A stretch of DNA of 45,485 nt from NCBI GenBank assembly GCA_020348445.1, contig CP070751.1, positions 3,546,165-3,591,649 of the forward strand. The letters run 5' to 3'. Positions within the stretch are counted from its first letter, which is position 1; each line of letters begins with the position of its first letter. Under the pieces are notes generated by a model. It had not been told where the DNA came from, did no database searches, and saw nothing but the letters and a program-made list of their open reading frames with translations. This DNA comes from Thermoplasmata archaeon. Lineage in GTDB: Archaea; Thermoplasmatota; Thermoplasmata; GCA-020350865. Both the position numbers and the translations under genes were made by a program. This document shows positions 1 through 7,251 of this stretch, in pieces.

Positions 1-81
1 TTCAGCACAAAGAACAGGTTTAGGGCTATTGAGGCTTGGTTGAGAACGATCGTATGGAATATAACCATCTATCCGAGGTGA
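1..81 (+). CDS. 3' end of a truncated gene, possibly a transposase
   Basis: The first frame is open from base 1 to a TGA at 79-81 and gives 26 residues (…RFRAIEAWLRTIVWNI…). The other two forward frames hit stops quickly. The basic/aromatic composition resembles the C-terminal end of some DDE transposases, but the piece is too short to assign a family. It could equally be the tail of any protein that begins outside the window. Confidence 0.25.
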   Translation, partial: FSTKNRFRAIEAWLRTIVWNITIYPR

Positions 82-432
82 TTTAATTACACAAAGCAGA
101 GTTTTACCAAAAGTATATATCTGAATGAAGAGGAGAATTTGTCTGCTATAACCCATTAATAACAGATAATAGTCCTTTCCGCCCCAATTCTATCACGCAT
201 ATCTTAAGGCTACTCCCTTGAGAGGATAATAATTTTACTAATATTAAAATTTTCCTACAAGAATTCTTTTATACAAATTCCATCAGACCTTATTTATTAC
301 CAATCAATTAAATATCCATTGGATATTCATCAACCTGAGTAAGGGGTTAAATTTTTATACGTCTCATGATATATGAAGTCCTTGATATAATCCATATGAG
401 AATATTAGACGATTGACAATGGGGCTGAGGCA
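82..432. other. Intergenic region, 351 bases
   Basis: No convincing gene is present. The right half carries the likely promoter of the following surface-protein gene. The left half is AT-rich with nothing recognisable. Confidence 0.5.
311..359 (+). promoter_or_regulatory. Palindrome plus TATA-like box before the 741-aa gene
   Basis: Bases 311-327 form a perfect inverted repeat (AATATCC, ATT, GGATATT). A TATA-like TTTTTATA lies at 352-359, about 77 bases before the ATG. The palindrome sits about 35 bases upstream of the TATA-like box, where an activator or repressor could bind. The regulatory role is inferred. Confidence 0.35.
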
Positions 433-2658
433 ATGAAAGATAAAGTATTGTTGATTTCTGCTTTGATGTTGGCGAGCCTGTTGATTATTGTTATACAACC
501 TGTTGAGGCTCCGCTTTCTGAAGATGACTACAACATGACAAAATATGATCCACAAGACGATGCCATGAGGCTAAGGCAAGGCAGTGCATTTAAATTCGAG
601 CCTTACAACAATGTTGAAATAACGAAGATAACCTCGACATACGATGATACAAATCCAGTAATCCCCAAAATCGAATTAAGCATGCAGGTTGCAGGTTCCA
701 TTGTTAGTTCCGATGATAAATATAAATATGCTTTCGGCGTATTAGCAGACGGAGAAGAATATATTATTGGTTACAGTGCTGGTGTGGGTGCAGGTTTTAA
801 ATTGGGTGGTGAAACATTTGTAGTGTCACCAACTGTAAGTGGCAACACCCTCAGAATAAAATTCCTTTTAAGTGATATTTCTGATGATGGGAGTCTTGAT
901 AATCAGTACGATTTCTCAGGAGCAGCAGTTTACACCCATGAAGATGAATACGAACGGTATCTGGACTTGGCTCCAGACAAGCTGCTTCTTATCACCGAAC
1001 CCTCGGATCAGTCCACTGTGGATGGTGAAATTTATGTGAGAGGAGTTGTAAGAAACAGCATAGATAACAAACCAGGGGGTAAAGTGAAGATAAAGATCGG
1101 TAACGGTCCTGAGGAGGATGTATCAGGTGGAACTTCATGGTCCTATCGATTGGATACCACAACCCTTGAACCGGGTGAAGAAACCAAAATAGAGGTGTAT
1201 ATGGACGGTGAAGATTTAGATAATGCCAAAGACGAAATCTGGATTTTGGCGGACCAAAACACTGGTAATTACGCCCAGATTACCAAAAAACCCGTGGTCA
1301 ACATTGGTGATCAATACCATTACAAGAGCGTTGGTCAGACGCAAATAATCGGCATACCAATAGAAATCTCCAATGAGATGTACACAAAGGTTGTGGGTTA
1401 TGAAACAGTTAATGTGGGCGGAACAGATTACGATGCCTATATAGTTCATACTCATACTGAAGGTTCACAGGATCTGGGGTACGTTGAGTATAGGAACAAT
1501 GTGGACAGGTGGTCTTGGAAGGAAGATACCAATTATGGAACTGTGCAGGAACGAACTATATCCACAGGTGAGGTAATAGGCAGCCCTGAAAAGACTGTAG
1601 ATACACTCACCACATATTCCCCAAAACCCCTGGAAACTCACGAGAATTTTGAGGCCAAGGTTGGTTGGAGTAATAAATGGACCTTGGACACTACAGCAAG
1701 TTCACAATCAAACACTACGGAAGGTAGTGGATCACCAACACAGAATCCGGATTACACTGATCAATTAAGTATTTCAGGCGAATGCCTCTTTTATCGGAGT
1801 AGTTTTACTGATAATGATATTTCAGGTTCTTATGACAATGTATATGCCATCAAAACCCAATATGAGAATCCTGGTGTATCTGTTATCGAATACTATTCAG
1901 AAGATCTAGGAGTGCCTGTTAAAATTGAAACCTACGATCCAAGCCGGAATAAGCTCTTCAGCCTGGGCTTGGATTCGTACACAAAGCCGCCTACCTCATT
2001 GGTGATAGAGGATGTGACATTCAGCCCTTCCACCCCCAAAGTCGAAACAGAGAACAAGATAATTGTTCACATCAAAAACATTGGCGAAGAAAGCGCAACT
2101 GATTATCAAATAACTGTTAATGATGGTGATACTGAAGTTGCAAAGGAAACTCTGCCCAATATCGAGGCAGGTGCCACTTTGGATTATGAGGCAAATTGGA
2201 ATCCAAGTTCAGAGGGTAGTCACAATATCACTGTGGTTATATCATATGACGGTACCAATGTCGCTTCAAAGGTTTTGAGTATCAATGTTGCTCCAAAATC
2301 TGAAGATGATCCGGAGATTATGATGTTCGTTGTACCTATTATCGTCGTCATTATAATCCTTGTCATATTGCTAGTGGTAATAATGAAGCGCAGGGGAGCA
2401 GGTGCTCCTGAGGGCAAGGCCAAAGAAGCTGAAGCACCAGCTGAAGAGGCTGCAGCGGCAGCTGCACCTGTGACTATAGCGACAGAGGAGGAGCCCGAAA
2501 AAACTCCTCCTGCTGAGACTGAACCTGAAGCTGAGCCCCAAATGATGACTGAATCAATACAGTGTCCGTCCTGCAAAAAGGGCTTTACAGTAAAATACGA
2601 AAGTAAACCCATTCGTGTAAAATGCCCTTCCTGCGGGACAGAAGGCGTTTTGAAATGA
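433..2658 (+). CDS. Membrane-anchored surface protein with CARDB domain and cytoplasmic zinc ribbon
   Basis: The 741-residue protein starts with a signal peptide (about 1-26). A long beta-rich outer region follows, with a CARDB-like domain at about 521-625. One membrane helix lies at about 629-655, then an Ala/Glu/Pro-rich linker and a C-terminal zinc ribbon with cysteines 711, 714, 731 and 734. The topology puts the adhesive domains outside and the zinc ribbon in the cytoplasm. CARDB domains are common in archaeal adhesins and S-layer-associated proteins. It ends 24 bases from the convergent GT-C-like gene. The exact role is unknown. Confidence 0.75.
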   Translation: MKDKVLLISALMLASLLIIVIQPVEAPLSEDDYNMTKYDPQDDAMRLRQGSAFKFEPYNNVEITKITSTYDDTNPVIPKIELSMQVAGSIVSSDDKYKYAFGVLADGEEYIIGYSAGVGAGFKLGGETFVVSPTVSGNTLRIKFLLSDISDDGSLDNQYDFSGAAVYTHEDEYERYLDLAPDKLLLITEPSDQSTVDGEIYVRGVVRNSIDNKPGGKVKIKIGNGPEEDVSGGTSWSYRLDTTTLEPGEETKIEVYMDGEDLDNAKDEIWILADQNTGNYAQITKKPVVNIGDQYHYKSVGQTQIIGIPIEISNEMYTKVVGYETVNVGGTDYDAYIVHTHTEGSQDLGYVEYRNNVDRWSWKEDTNYGTVQERTISTGEVIGSPEKTVDTLTTYSPKPLETHENFEAKVGWSNKWTLDTTASSQSNTTEGSGSPTQNPDYTDQLSISGECLFYRSSFTDNDISGSYDNVYAIKTQYENPGVSVIEYYSEDLGVPVKIETYDPSRNKLFSLGLDSYTKPPTSLVIEDVTFSPSTPKVETENKIIVHIKNIGEESATDYQITVNDGDTEVAKETLPNIEAGATLDYEANWNPSSEGSHNITVVISYDGTNVASKVLSINVAPKSEDDPEIMMFVVPIIVVIIILVILLVVIMKRRGAGAPEGKAKEAEAPAEEAAAAAAPVTIATEEEPEKTPPAETEPEAEPQMMTESIQCPSCKKGFTVKYESKPIRVKCPSCGTEGVLK

Positions 2659-2682
2659 GCAAAGACTTAAAAAAGGTAATCT

Positions 2683-4584
2683 TTAGTTTACTTCAATTAG
2701 ATATACTACAATAATCTCGGTTTCATAATATATACTGGTTTTGTCATTGTAGAGTTCATATTCAGTGATCCACATTTTTGCCTGGCTCATTATATACTCA
2801 GCTTCGTAATTTCCAATATTGACAATCATTCTGAATGGATAAGGTCTCTTTTCAATAAATATGAATGTATAGGTCGTCTGGGGTGTGTAATTGATAGGTG
2901 ATTCATACAAAAGATCATGAAGCTCAATGTGTATTCCCTTTGGCTCGATTAAGGTTCTTTCCCTATTTATAAGAAATATTTTTTCTGAATAAACAGTCGT
3001 GTCTTCCAATGGATAATTATCTGTTATTGATAACATCGCATCTATTGGGTCCTCATATCCAATGGGTGTCAAAGCAGGTGGGGATGTTGGGATAAAAAAG
3101 ACACCTGTTACCATGAGGATGACACAAGCCATCACCTTCAACCTGGTATTATTAGATAACCAAAAAATCCTATGTTTATCAAGGAAACTTGAGAATACAC
3201 CTGTGTTAATTAAATGGAATATCTCACTTAATCCTACGCCTATAAGCCAAGTTGCGCAGATAGCAAAAAATGGCATAACCCTGCTTAAAGGCAGTCTTGA
3301 TATGGTGAGATAGCCTGTACTCTCAATAAAACCCAAGAGAATGCATGAAGTACTCACAAAAATTATGGCAATTCGTCTGTTTTTATCCTTAATAAAATAA
3401 CAATATATAATGAACAGCATGGAAATAGAGATAATGGTCCATGTAGAAAAGGATGGAATGACAGAGCCTTTAAATTCTAGAAGATCCTGAACAACGGGAC
3501 CCCAATCGATGATATATAATTGAAATGTTTTACCGATAAAATAACTGCTGACAACAAAAATGAGAGCTCCCACAAGACAGATTACAAATATCGTACGAAT
3601 TCTTTTCTGGTAAATGATACCGATTGCTATCAGAATAAATAGAATATAGAGGGTCATCATGAGGGTATATGGATGTATCGCATACAATGTAAGAGCTGAA
3701 ATAAAAAATAACACGCTATTTTTATCGATGAATCCAAGAAATGAGCGGTGTTTTTGCGCCATTACCATTTCATACATGGAAAATATCGTTATAGGCATGA
3801 TCATTATCGCCAATACCTCTGGTATGGATTGGGTTTGTCGAACAATTAATACATTTATTTGCGGAATAACAATAAGACCGGAATAAAAAATAGCTGAAAT
3901 GCAGCCTGCCAATTTGTCCCTAATATTGGATATCAAGCAGTAAATGGAACCAATGGATATTATTCCCAGAAACCCTCCAAGAAATCTTAGAATTGAATAC
4001 ATATCCACCTGGGAGTAAAAATGAATAGTGGTTGCGACTGCATGAAAACCCCTTACCCCACCGTCATAATAACCTATTGAAGTGTGTAAAGTTCCTTTTG
4101 CAAGTAGTTTTGATACAAGCAGATGTCCATACGGATCTATGCTCGGTAGGAGCATGCTATTAAAAGAATAGGACAGCCTTGTATAGAATCCCAAAATAAA
4201 GGCCATGGTAAGTAAGATGAAAATAGGGGATTTTATTGTTGATATGATCTTTGGTTTTAATGCATTTATATCTGATTTTCTAATAGATGATATCCATCTA
4301 AGCGCTTCCCAATTAGATCTGTAGAAGTAATATACATTTATTGAAACGATTAATGCTAGATAACATAGTAAAAAAGTGTATGGATTATAGACGTTACCTA
4401 CTGCCAGTAAAATTACCAATGCAATGGAGCAGGATAAACCCAGAACCATGCTTATGTAGATTTTAATGATCCTCCCTTTTTCAGAAAATAGTCTGTGAGT
4501 TACATATAAAAAAGGCAATATAAAGAGTATTATGTAAGCAAAGGCAATGGTTGCCAATGATGTTATATCCTGGAATGTATCCAT
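2683..4584 (-). CDS. Polytopic membrane protein, GT-C glycosyltransferase-like
   Basis: The 633-residue protein has roughly a dozen hydrophobic segments and a short C-terminal soluble part. Between an early helix pair lies an acidic loop with IDPYGH at residues 149-154. Asp/Glu-containing first loops of this kind are typical of GT-C enzymes (STT3, ArnT, PMT), where the acidic residue is catalytic. I infer transfer of a sugar from a polyprenyl-phosphate carrier onto surface glycans or proteins. It lies 27 bases downstream of a zinc-ribbon gene on the same strand and could be co-transcribed with it. A non-enzymatic membrane protein is possible. Confidence 0.55.
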   Translation of the reverse strand: MDTFQDITSLATIAFAYIILFILPFLYVTHRLFSEKGRIIKIYISMVLGLSCSIALVILLAVGNVYNPYTFLLCYLALIVSINVYYFYRSNWEALRWISSIRKSDINALKPKIISTIKSPIFILLTMAFILGFYTRLSYSFNSMLLPSIDPYGHLLVSKLLAKGTLHTSIGYYDGGVRGFHAVATTIHFYSQVDMYSILRFLGGFLGIISIGSIYCLISNIRDKLAGCISAIFYSGLIVIPQINVLIVRQTQSIPEVLAIMIMPITIFSMYEMVMAQKHRSFLGFIDKNSVLFFISALTLYAIHPYTLMMTLYILFILIAIGIIYQKRIRTIFVICLVGALIFVVSSYFIGKTFQLYIIDWGPVVQDLLEFKGSVIPSFSTWTIISISMLFIIYCYFIKDKNRRIAIIFVSTSCILLGFIESTGYLTISRLPLSRVMPFFAICATWLIGVGLSEIFHLINTGVFSSFLDKHRIFWLSNNTRLKVMACVILMVTGVFFIPTSPPALTPIGYEDPIDAMLSITDNYPLEDTTVYSEKIFLINRERTLIEPKGIHIELHDLLYESPINYTPQTTYTFIFIEKRPYPFRMIVNIGNYEAEYIMSQAKMWITEYELYNDKTSIYYETEIIVVYLIEVN

Positions 4585-4611
4585 GATTCCGACCGATCAT
4601 ACGGGATAGGT

Positions 4612-5310
4612 TTATGCCTTTTCTATGATGTCTTTCGTGGGAAGTTTAAATGTCTCTTCCTTTTCGTCCCACACCTCTCTAAAAACTTCGCGTTCGTAGC
4701 CGTACTTTTCAACTTTTATACAGTGCAGAGTAATGATTACCTCGTCTCCTTCTTCGAAATCATCAGTTAGGTCGCCTTTAAAGGTAATATCATAGTCTTC
4801 GTATTCATTCCAATAACTATCGTACCAATCGTCGATGTCTTCATTTTTATGTTCACTTTTAAACCAAAAGTAGGTAACGGTTTCCTCATACCAATCATCG
4901 TATTCTGATGCAATGTAAATAATTTCATCTTTTATTTTCAGTGTATCGCCAGGTTTGAGGGATTTATATCCCCATGTATCTTCTGTGTAAGTTATATCGT
5001 CCATAAGTTCTTTCGCAGTCATGGTTACTGTTTTTCCGTTCCCATTCCCGCCTAGCATCATCATCGCGAATACGGCGACAATTATCACTACAACTACAGC
5101 CACGACCACGCCGATTAGAAGGGGGCCTTTGGACGGTCCACCTGCAGGAGGTGGCATGGGTGTTGGTTGCATTGGCTGTTGCATTGGTTGTTGCTGCTGT
5201 GGAGGATACTGTTGGTAGGCTTGTTGTGGTTGCATTATGCTCTGTCCGCAGTTTGGACAGACATTAAATCCTTCTGCTACTTGGTTTCCGCAATTTTGAC
5301 AAAACGGCAT
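4612..5310 (-). CDS. Zinc-ribbon, single-TM protein, paralog 1
   Basis: This 232-residue protein starts at the ATG at 5310, preceded by a GAGGG-containing ribosome site. The frame stays open to 5562, but only this start gives the conserved N-terminus shared with its sisters. The zinc ribbon uses Cys 4, 7, 18 and 21. A Gln/Pro/Met-rich linker follows, then a membrane helix at about 63-86 and an acidic, aromatic-rich outer domain of about 140 residues (LKPGDTLKIKDEI, WFKSEHK). The N-terminus is probably cytoplasmic and the outer domain extracellular. Function is unknown; a zinc-linked membrane sensor or envelope protein is a guess. It may be co-transcribed with the GT-C-like gene. Confidence 0.8.
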   Translation of the reverse strand: MPFCQNCGNQVAEGFNVCPNCGQSIMQPQQAYQQYPPQQQQPMQQPMQPTPMPPPAGGPSKGPLLIGVVVAVVVVIIVAVFAMMMLGGNGNGKTVTMTAKELMDDITYTEDTWGYKSLKPGDTLKIKDEIIYIASEYDDWYEETVTYFWFKSEHKNEDIDDWYDSYWNEYEDYDITFKGDLTDDFEEGDEVIITLHCIKVEKYGYEREVFREVWDEKEETFKLPTKDIIEKA

Positions 5311-5344
5311 AATAAACCCTCTTTTTATGGTAATGGTTTTTACA

Positions 5345-5352
5345 TTTATATT
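5345..5352 (-). promoter_or_regulatory. TATA-like box of paralog 1
   Basis: The minus-strand element AATATAAA lies 35 bases before the ATG. The same element occurs at equal distance before paralogs 2 and 3, which supports its use. It predicts a short leader of about 10-15 bases containing the GAGGG site. Confidence 0.6.
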
Positions 5353-5458
5353 ATTTTCTGAGTATTTGATATAATTATAGTGGTTCTGGTTTTTTTCCCA
5401 GGATTCCAAATAGACAAAAGAAAGAAAAAACACGATATATAGCCTGTATCTTGGATAT

Positions 5459-6148
5459 TCACGCCTTCTTAATGCATGTTCTAGGAAGGTTTTGTGGTGT
5501 TTCATTTTCTTTGTTCCACATCTCCTCGAAAAACTCCGAATCGTAGCCGTTCCATATGACATCTATGACATGCAGGGTGATGACAACGTCATCCCCCACC
5601 TTGAAATCATCGGTTAGATTGCCTTTAAATGTAAAATCATAGTTATGATAATAATATTTATCCTCGCGGGAACTATAGGCATACCAAAACTCAGTATCTT
5701 CACCTTCATGTTCGCTCTTAAACCAGATGCGGGTGGCGATCTCATAATCTGATTCGTCATATCCTGACGCAATGAATATTATTTCATCTTCTACTCTCAA
5801 TGTATCCCCAGGTTCGAGGGATATAAAATCGAGTATGTATTTTCCATTGTATGTTATATCATCCTCAAGTTCTGCATAAGTCATGGTTACATCATTTCCA
5901 TTTTCATTTATATCTAATTTTCCATTTCGACCTTGTAAAATCACTGCGAATACAGCGATTATTATCACAACTACAATAACCAGTACAAGGCCAATTATTA
6001 GGGGGCCTTTGGATGGCGTTTTTGAGGGTGGTTGCCGTTGTGGAGGATACTGCGGTTTTGCTCGAGGTTGAAAAAAGCCAATTCCACAGTATGGACAAAT
6101 TGACAATCCCTCAGTTATCTGGTTTCTACAATTCGGGCAAAACGGCGT
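5459..6148 (-). CDS. Zinc-ribbon, single-TM protein, paralog 2, with ACG at the start position
   Basis: Alignment to the other two copies puts the first codon at 6146-6148. There it reads ACG instead of ATG, followed by the same Pro-Phe-Cys-Pro-Asn-Cys start. The GAGGG site is kept at the normal spacing. An ATG five bases upstream is out of frame and leads only to a short peptide. The next in-frame candidate, TTG at 6106 (…SICPYCG), would remove half of the zinc ribbon. From ACG the product is 229 residues with Cys 4, 7, 18 and 21, a TM helix and the same outer domain. The body of the gene is intact, so it uses a non-standard start, a shortened start, or has recently been silenced. Confidence 0.65.
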   Translation of the reverse strand, partial: TPFCPNCRNQITEGLSICPYCGIGFFQPRAKPQYPPQRQPPSKTPSKGPLIIGLVLVIVVVIIIAVFAVILQGRNGKLDINENGNDVTMTYAELEDDITYNGKYILDFISLEPGDTLRVEDEIIFIASGYDESDYEIATRIWFKSEHEGEDTEFWYAYSSREDKYYYHNYDFTFKGNLTDDFKVGDDVVITLHVIDVIWNGYDSEFFEEMWNKENETPQNLPRTCIKKA

Positions 6149-6184
6149 ATCATTCCCTCATTTTACCCCACTGTTATCTTTATT

Positions 6185-6192
6185 TATATTAT
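6185..6192 (-). promoter_or_regulatory. TATA-like box of paralog 2
   Basis: AATATAAA on the minus strand lies 37 bases from the ACG at 6148 but 79 from the TTG at 6106. The spacing seen in the sister genes (35) favours initiation near 6148. Confidence 0.55.
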
Positions 6193-6293
6193 TTTCTGAA
6201 CTTTGGAGTTTATCATAACATTTCTTTCACTATTTCCAAAATTCCATTTATGTAAAAGAATAAAATAAATGGTATTTGATGCAAAGTGGTTTT

Positions 6294-6392
6294 ATATTGG
6301 GATTTATCACAAGCTTAATGGAAAAAAAGGTCAAAGGCAATAATTGGGATAATCCTCATGACCATATCATAGGTTACAGCCTGTATTTTTGA
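6294..6392 (+). pseudogene. Relic of the 5' end of the RND exporter gene
   Basis: Read from 6297, the codons give LGFITSLMEKK…HIIGYSLYF and a stop. These line up with the first 32 codons of the intact exporter (LRFIADLVEKR…TIITAYVLY) with one codon missing near the end. The exporter's ATG is ATA here, at 6294-6296. Many substitutions change hydrophobic codons in the membrane helix, so the piece is no longer under selection. It is a scar of the tandem duplication that produced the zinc-ribbon array. Confidence 0.75.
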
Positions 6393-6395
6393 TAT

Positions 6396-7106
6396 TCACG
6401 CCTTCTTGATGCATGAGCTAGGGAGATTTTGAACTGTTTGAGCGTCTTCGTCCCACATCTCCTCGAAATATTCCCTTTCATAGCCGTACATATCAATTTT
6501 TATTACATGCAAAGTAACCACCACATCGTCTTCCACATCGAAATCATTAGTTAAGTTACCTTTGAAGGTAAAATCATAGTTATAGTAGTCATCCCAATAA
6601 TCATCATACCAATCATCGATGTCTTCACTTTTATGTGCGCTTTTAAACCATATATAGGTAACAGTTTCCTCATCCCATTCATCATATTCTGATGCAATGT
6701 AAACAATCTCATCTTCGATTTTCAGTGTATCACCAGGTTCAAGGGTTTTAAATTCTAATGTATTTTCTGAAGACTCTACATCCTCAATAAGTTCAGCAAA
6801 AGTCATGGTTATGGCAGATTCATCTCCGTTTCCATTTTCCTTTCCATTTTTGTCCCCGTTTCCATTATCTTTTCCATTTCCATCCCCGTCCAGCATAATC
6901 ACTGCAAATACAGCGATGATAATCACCACTACTACCGCCAATACTATACCGATTATTAACGGGCCTTTAGACGGTGCTTTCGAGGGTGGTTGCTGTTGCG
7001 GGGGATACTGCTGGGCGGCTTGTGGTTGTACAAAATCAATTCCACAGTATGGACAAATTGTCAATCCCTCACCTATCTGGTTTCTACAATTTGGGCAAAA
7101 CGGCAT
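6396..7106 (-). CDS. Zinc-ribbon, single-TM protein, paralog 3
   Basis: This 236-residue copy begins at an ATG with GAGGG six bases upstream. The zinc ribbon uses Cys 4, 7, 18 and 21, followed by a Gln/Pro linker and a membrane helix at about 48-73. After the helix is an Asn/Gly/Asp/Lys-rich stretch (about 75-96) that the other copies lack. The outer domain (LEPGDTLKIEDEIVYIAS, then an acidic WYDDYWDDYY run) closely resembles its sisters. It is divergent from the RND exporter with a 145-base shared promoter region, so the two may be co-regulated. Function is unknown. Confidence 0.8.
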   Translation of the reverse strand: MPFCPNCRNQIGEGLTICPYCGIDFVQPQAAQQYPPQQQPPSKAPSKGPLIIGIVLAVVVVIIIAVFAVIMLDGDGNGKDNGNGDKNGKENGNGDESAITMTFAELIEDVESSENTLEFKTLEPGDTLKIEDEIVYIASEYDEWDEETVTYIWFKSAHKSEDIDDWYDDYWDDYYNYDFTFKGNLTNDFDVEDDVVVTLHVIKIDMYGYEREYFEEMWDEDAQTVQNLPSSCIKKA

Positions 7107-7140
7107 ATTATTCCCTCATTTTGCCACAATGGTTTATGTA

Positions 7141-7148
7141 TTTATATT
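7141..7148 (-). promoter_or_regulatory. TATA-like box of paralog 3
   Basis: AATATAAA on the minus strand is 35 bases before the ATG of paralog 3, matching paralog 1. Confidence 0.55.
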
Positions 7149-7251
7149 GTTTTCTAAGTTTCAGCCCATCAAAATAGGGTTCTGGCAATAAATACAATAT
7201 CCATACATCAAAAGAACAAAATACACGATATGCCATATCATAAATGGTTCC

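Larger units (their letters stand above)
4612..7251. repeat. Tandem triplication of a zinc-ribbon gene with its divergent promoter
   Basis: Three head-to-tail units each hold a zinc-ribbon/TM gene on the minus strand and its upstream region. The promoters share a tttatatt core, the ribosome sites are GAGGG-like, and the 3' flanks share an 'agcctgtat…attcacgccttctt' block. Only the right-most unit adjoins the intact RND gene. The middle spacer keeps a decayed RND 5' end (6294-6392), and the left spacer keeps only its last few bases. This shows that the duplicated unit included the start of the RND gene. Confidence 0.8.

Noticed and set aside
2220..2612. 130-codon minus-strand frame opposite the end of the CARDB protein
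   Set aside because: Antisense shadow of the Ala-rich linker and TM region; no ribosome site or family match.
5311..5562. Upstream extension of zinc-ribbon paralog 1 by 84 codons
   Set aside because: The extension crosses the promoter and the 3' end of paralog 2 and is absent from the sister genes.
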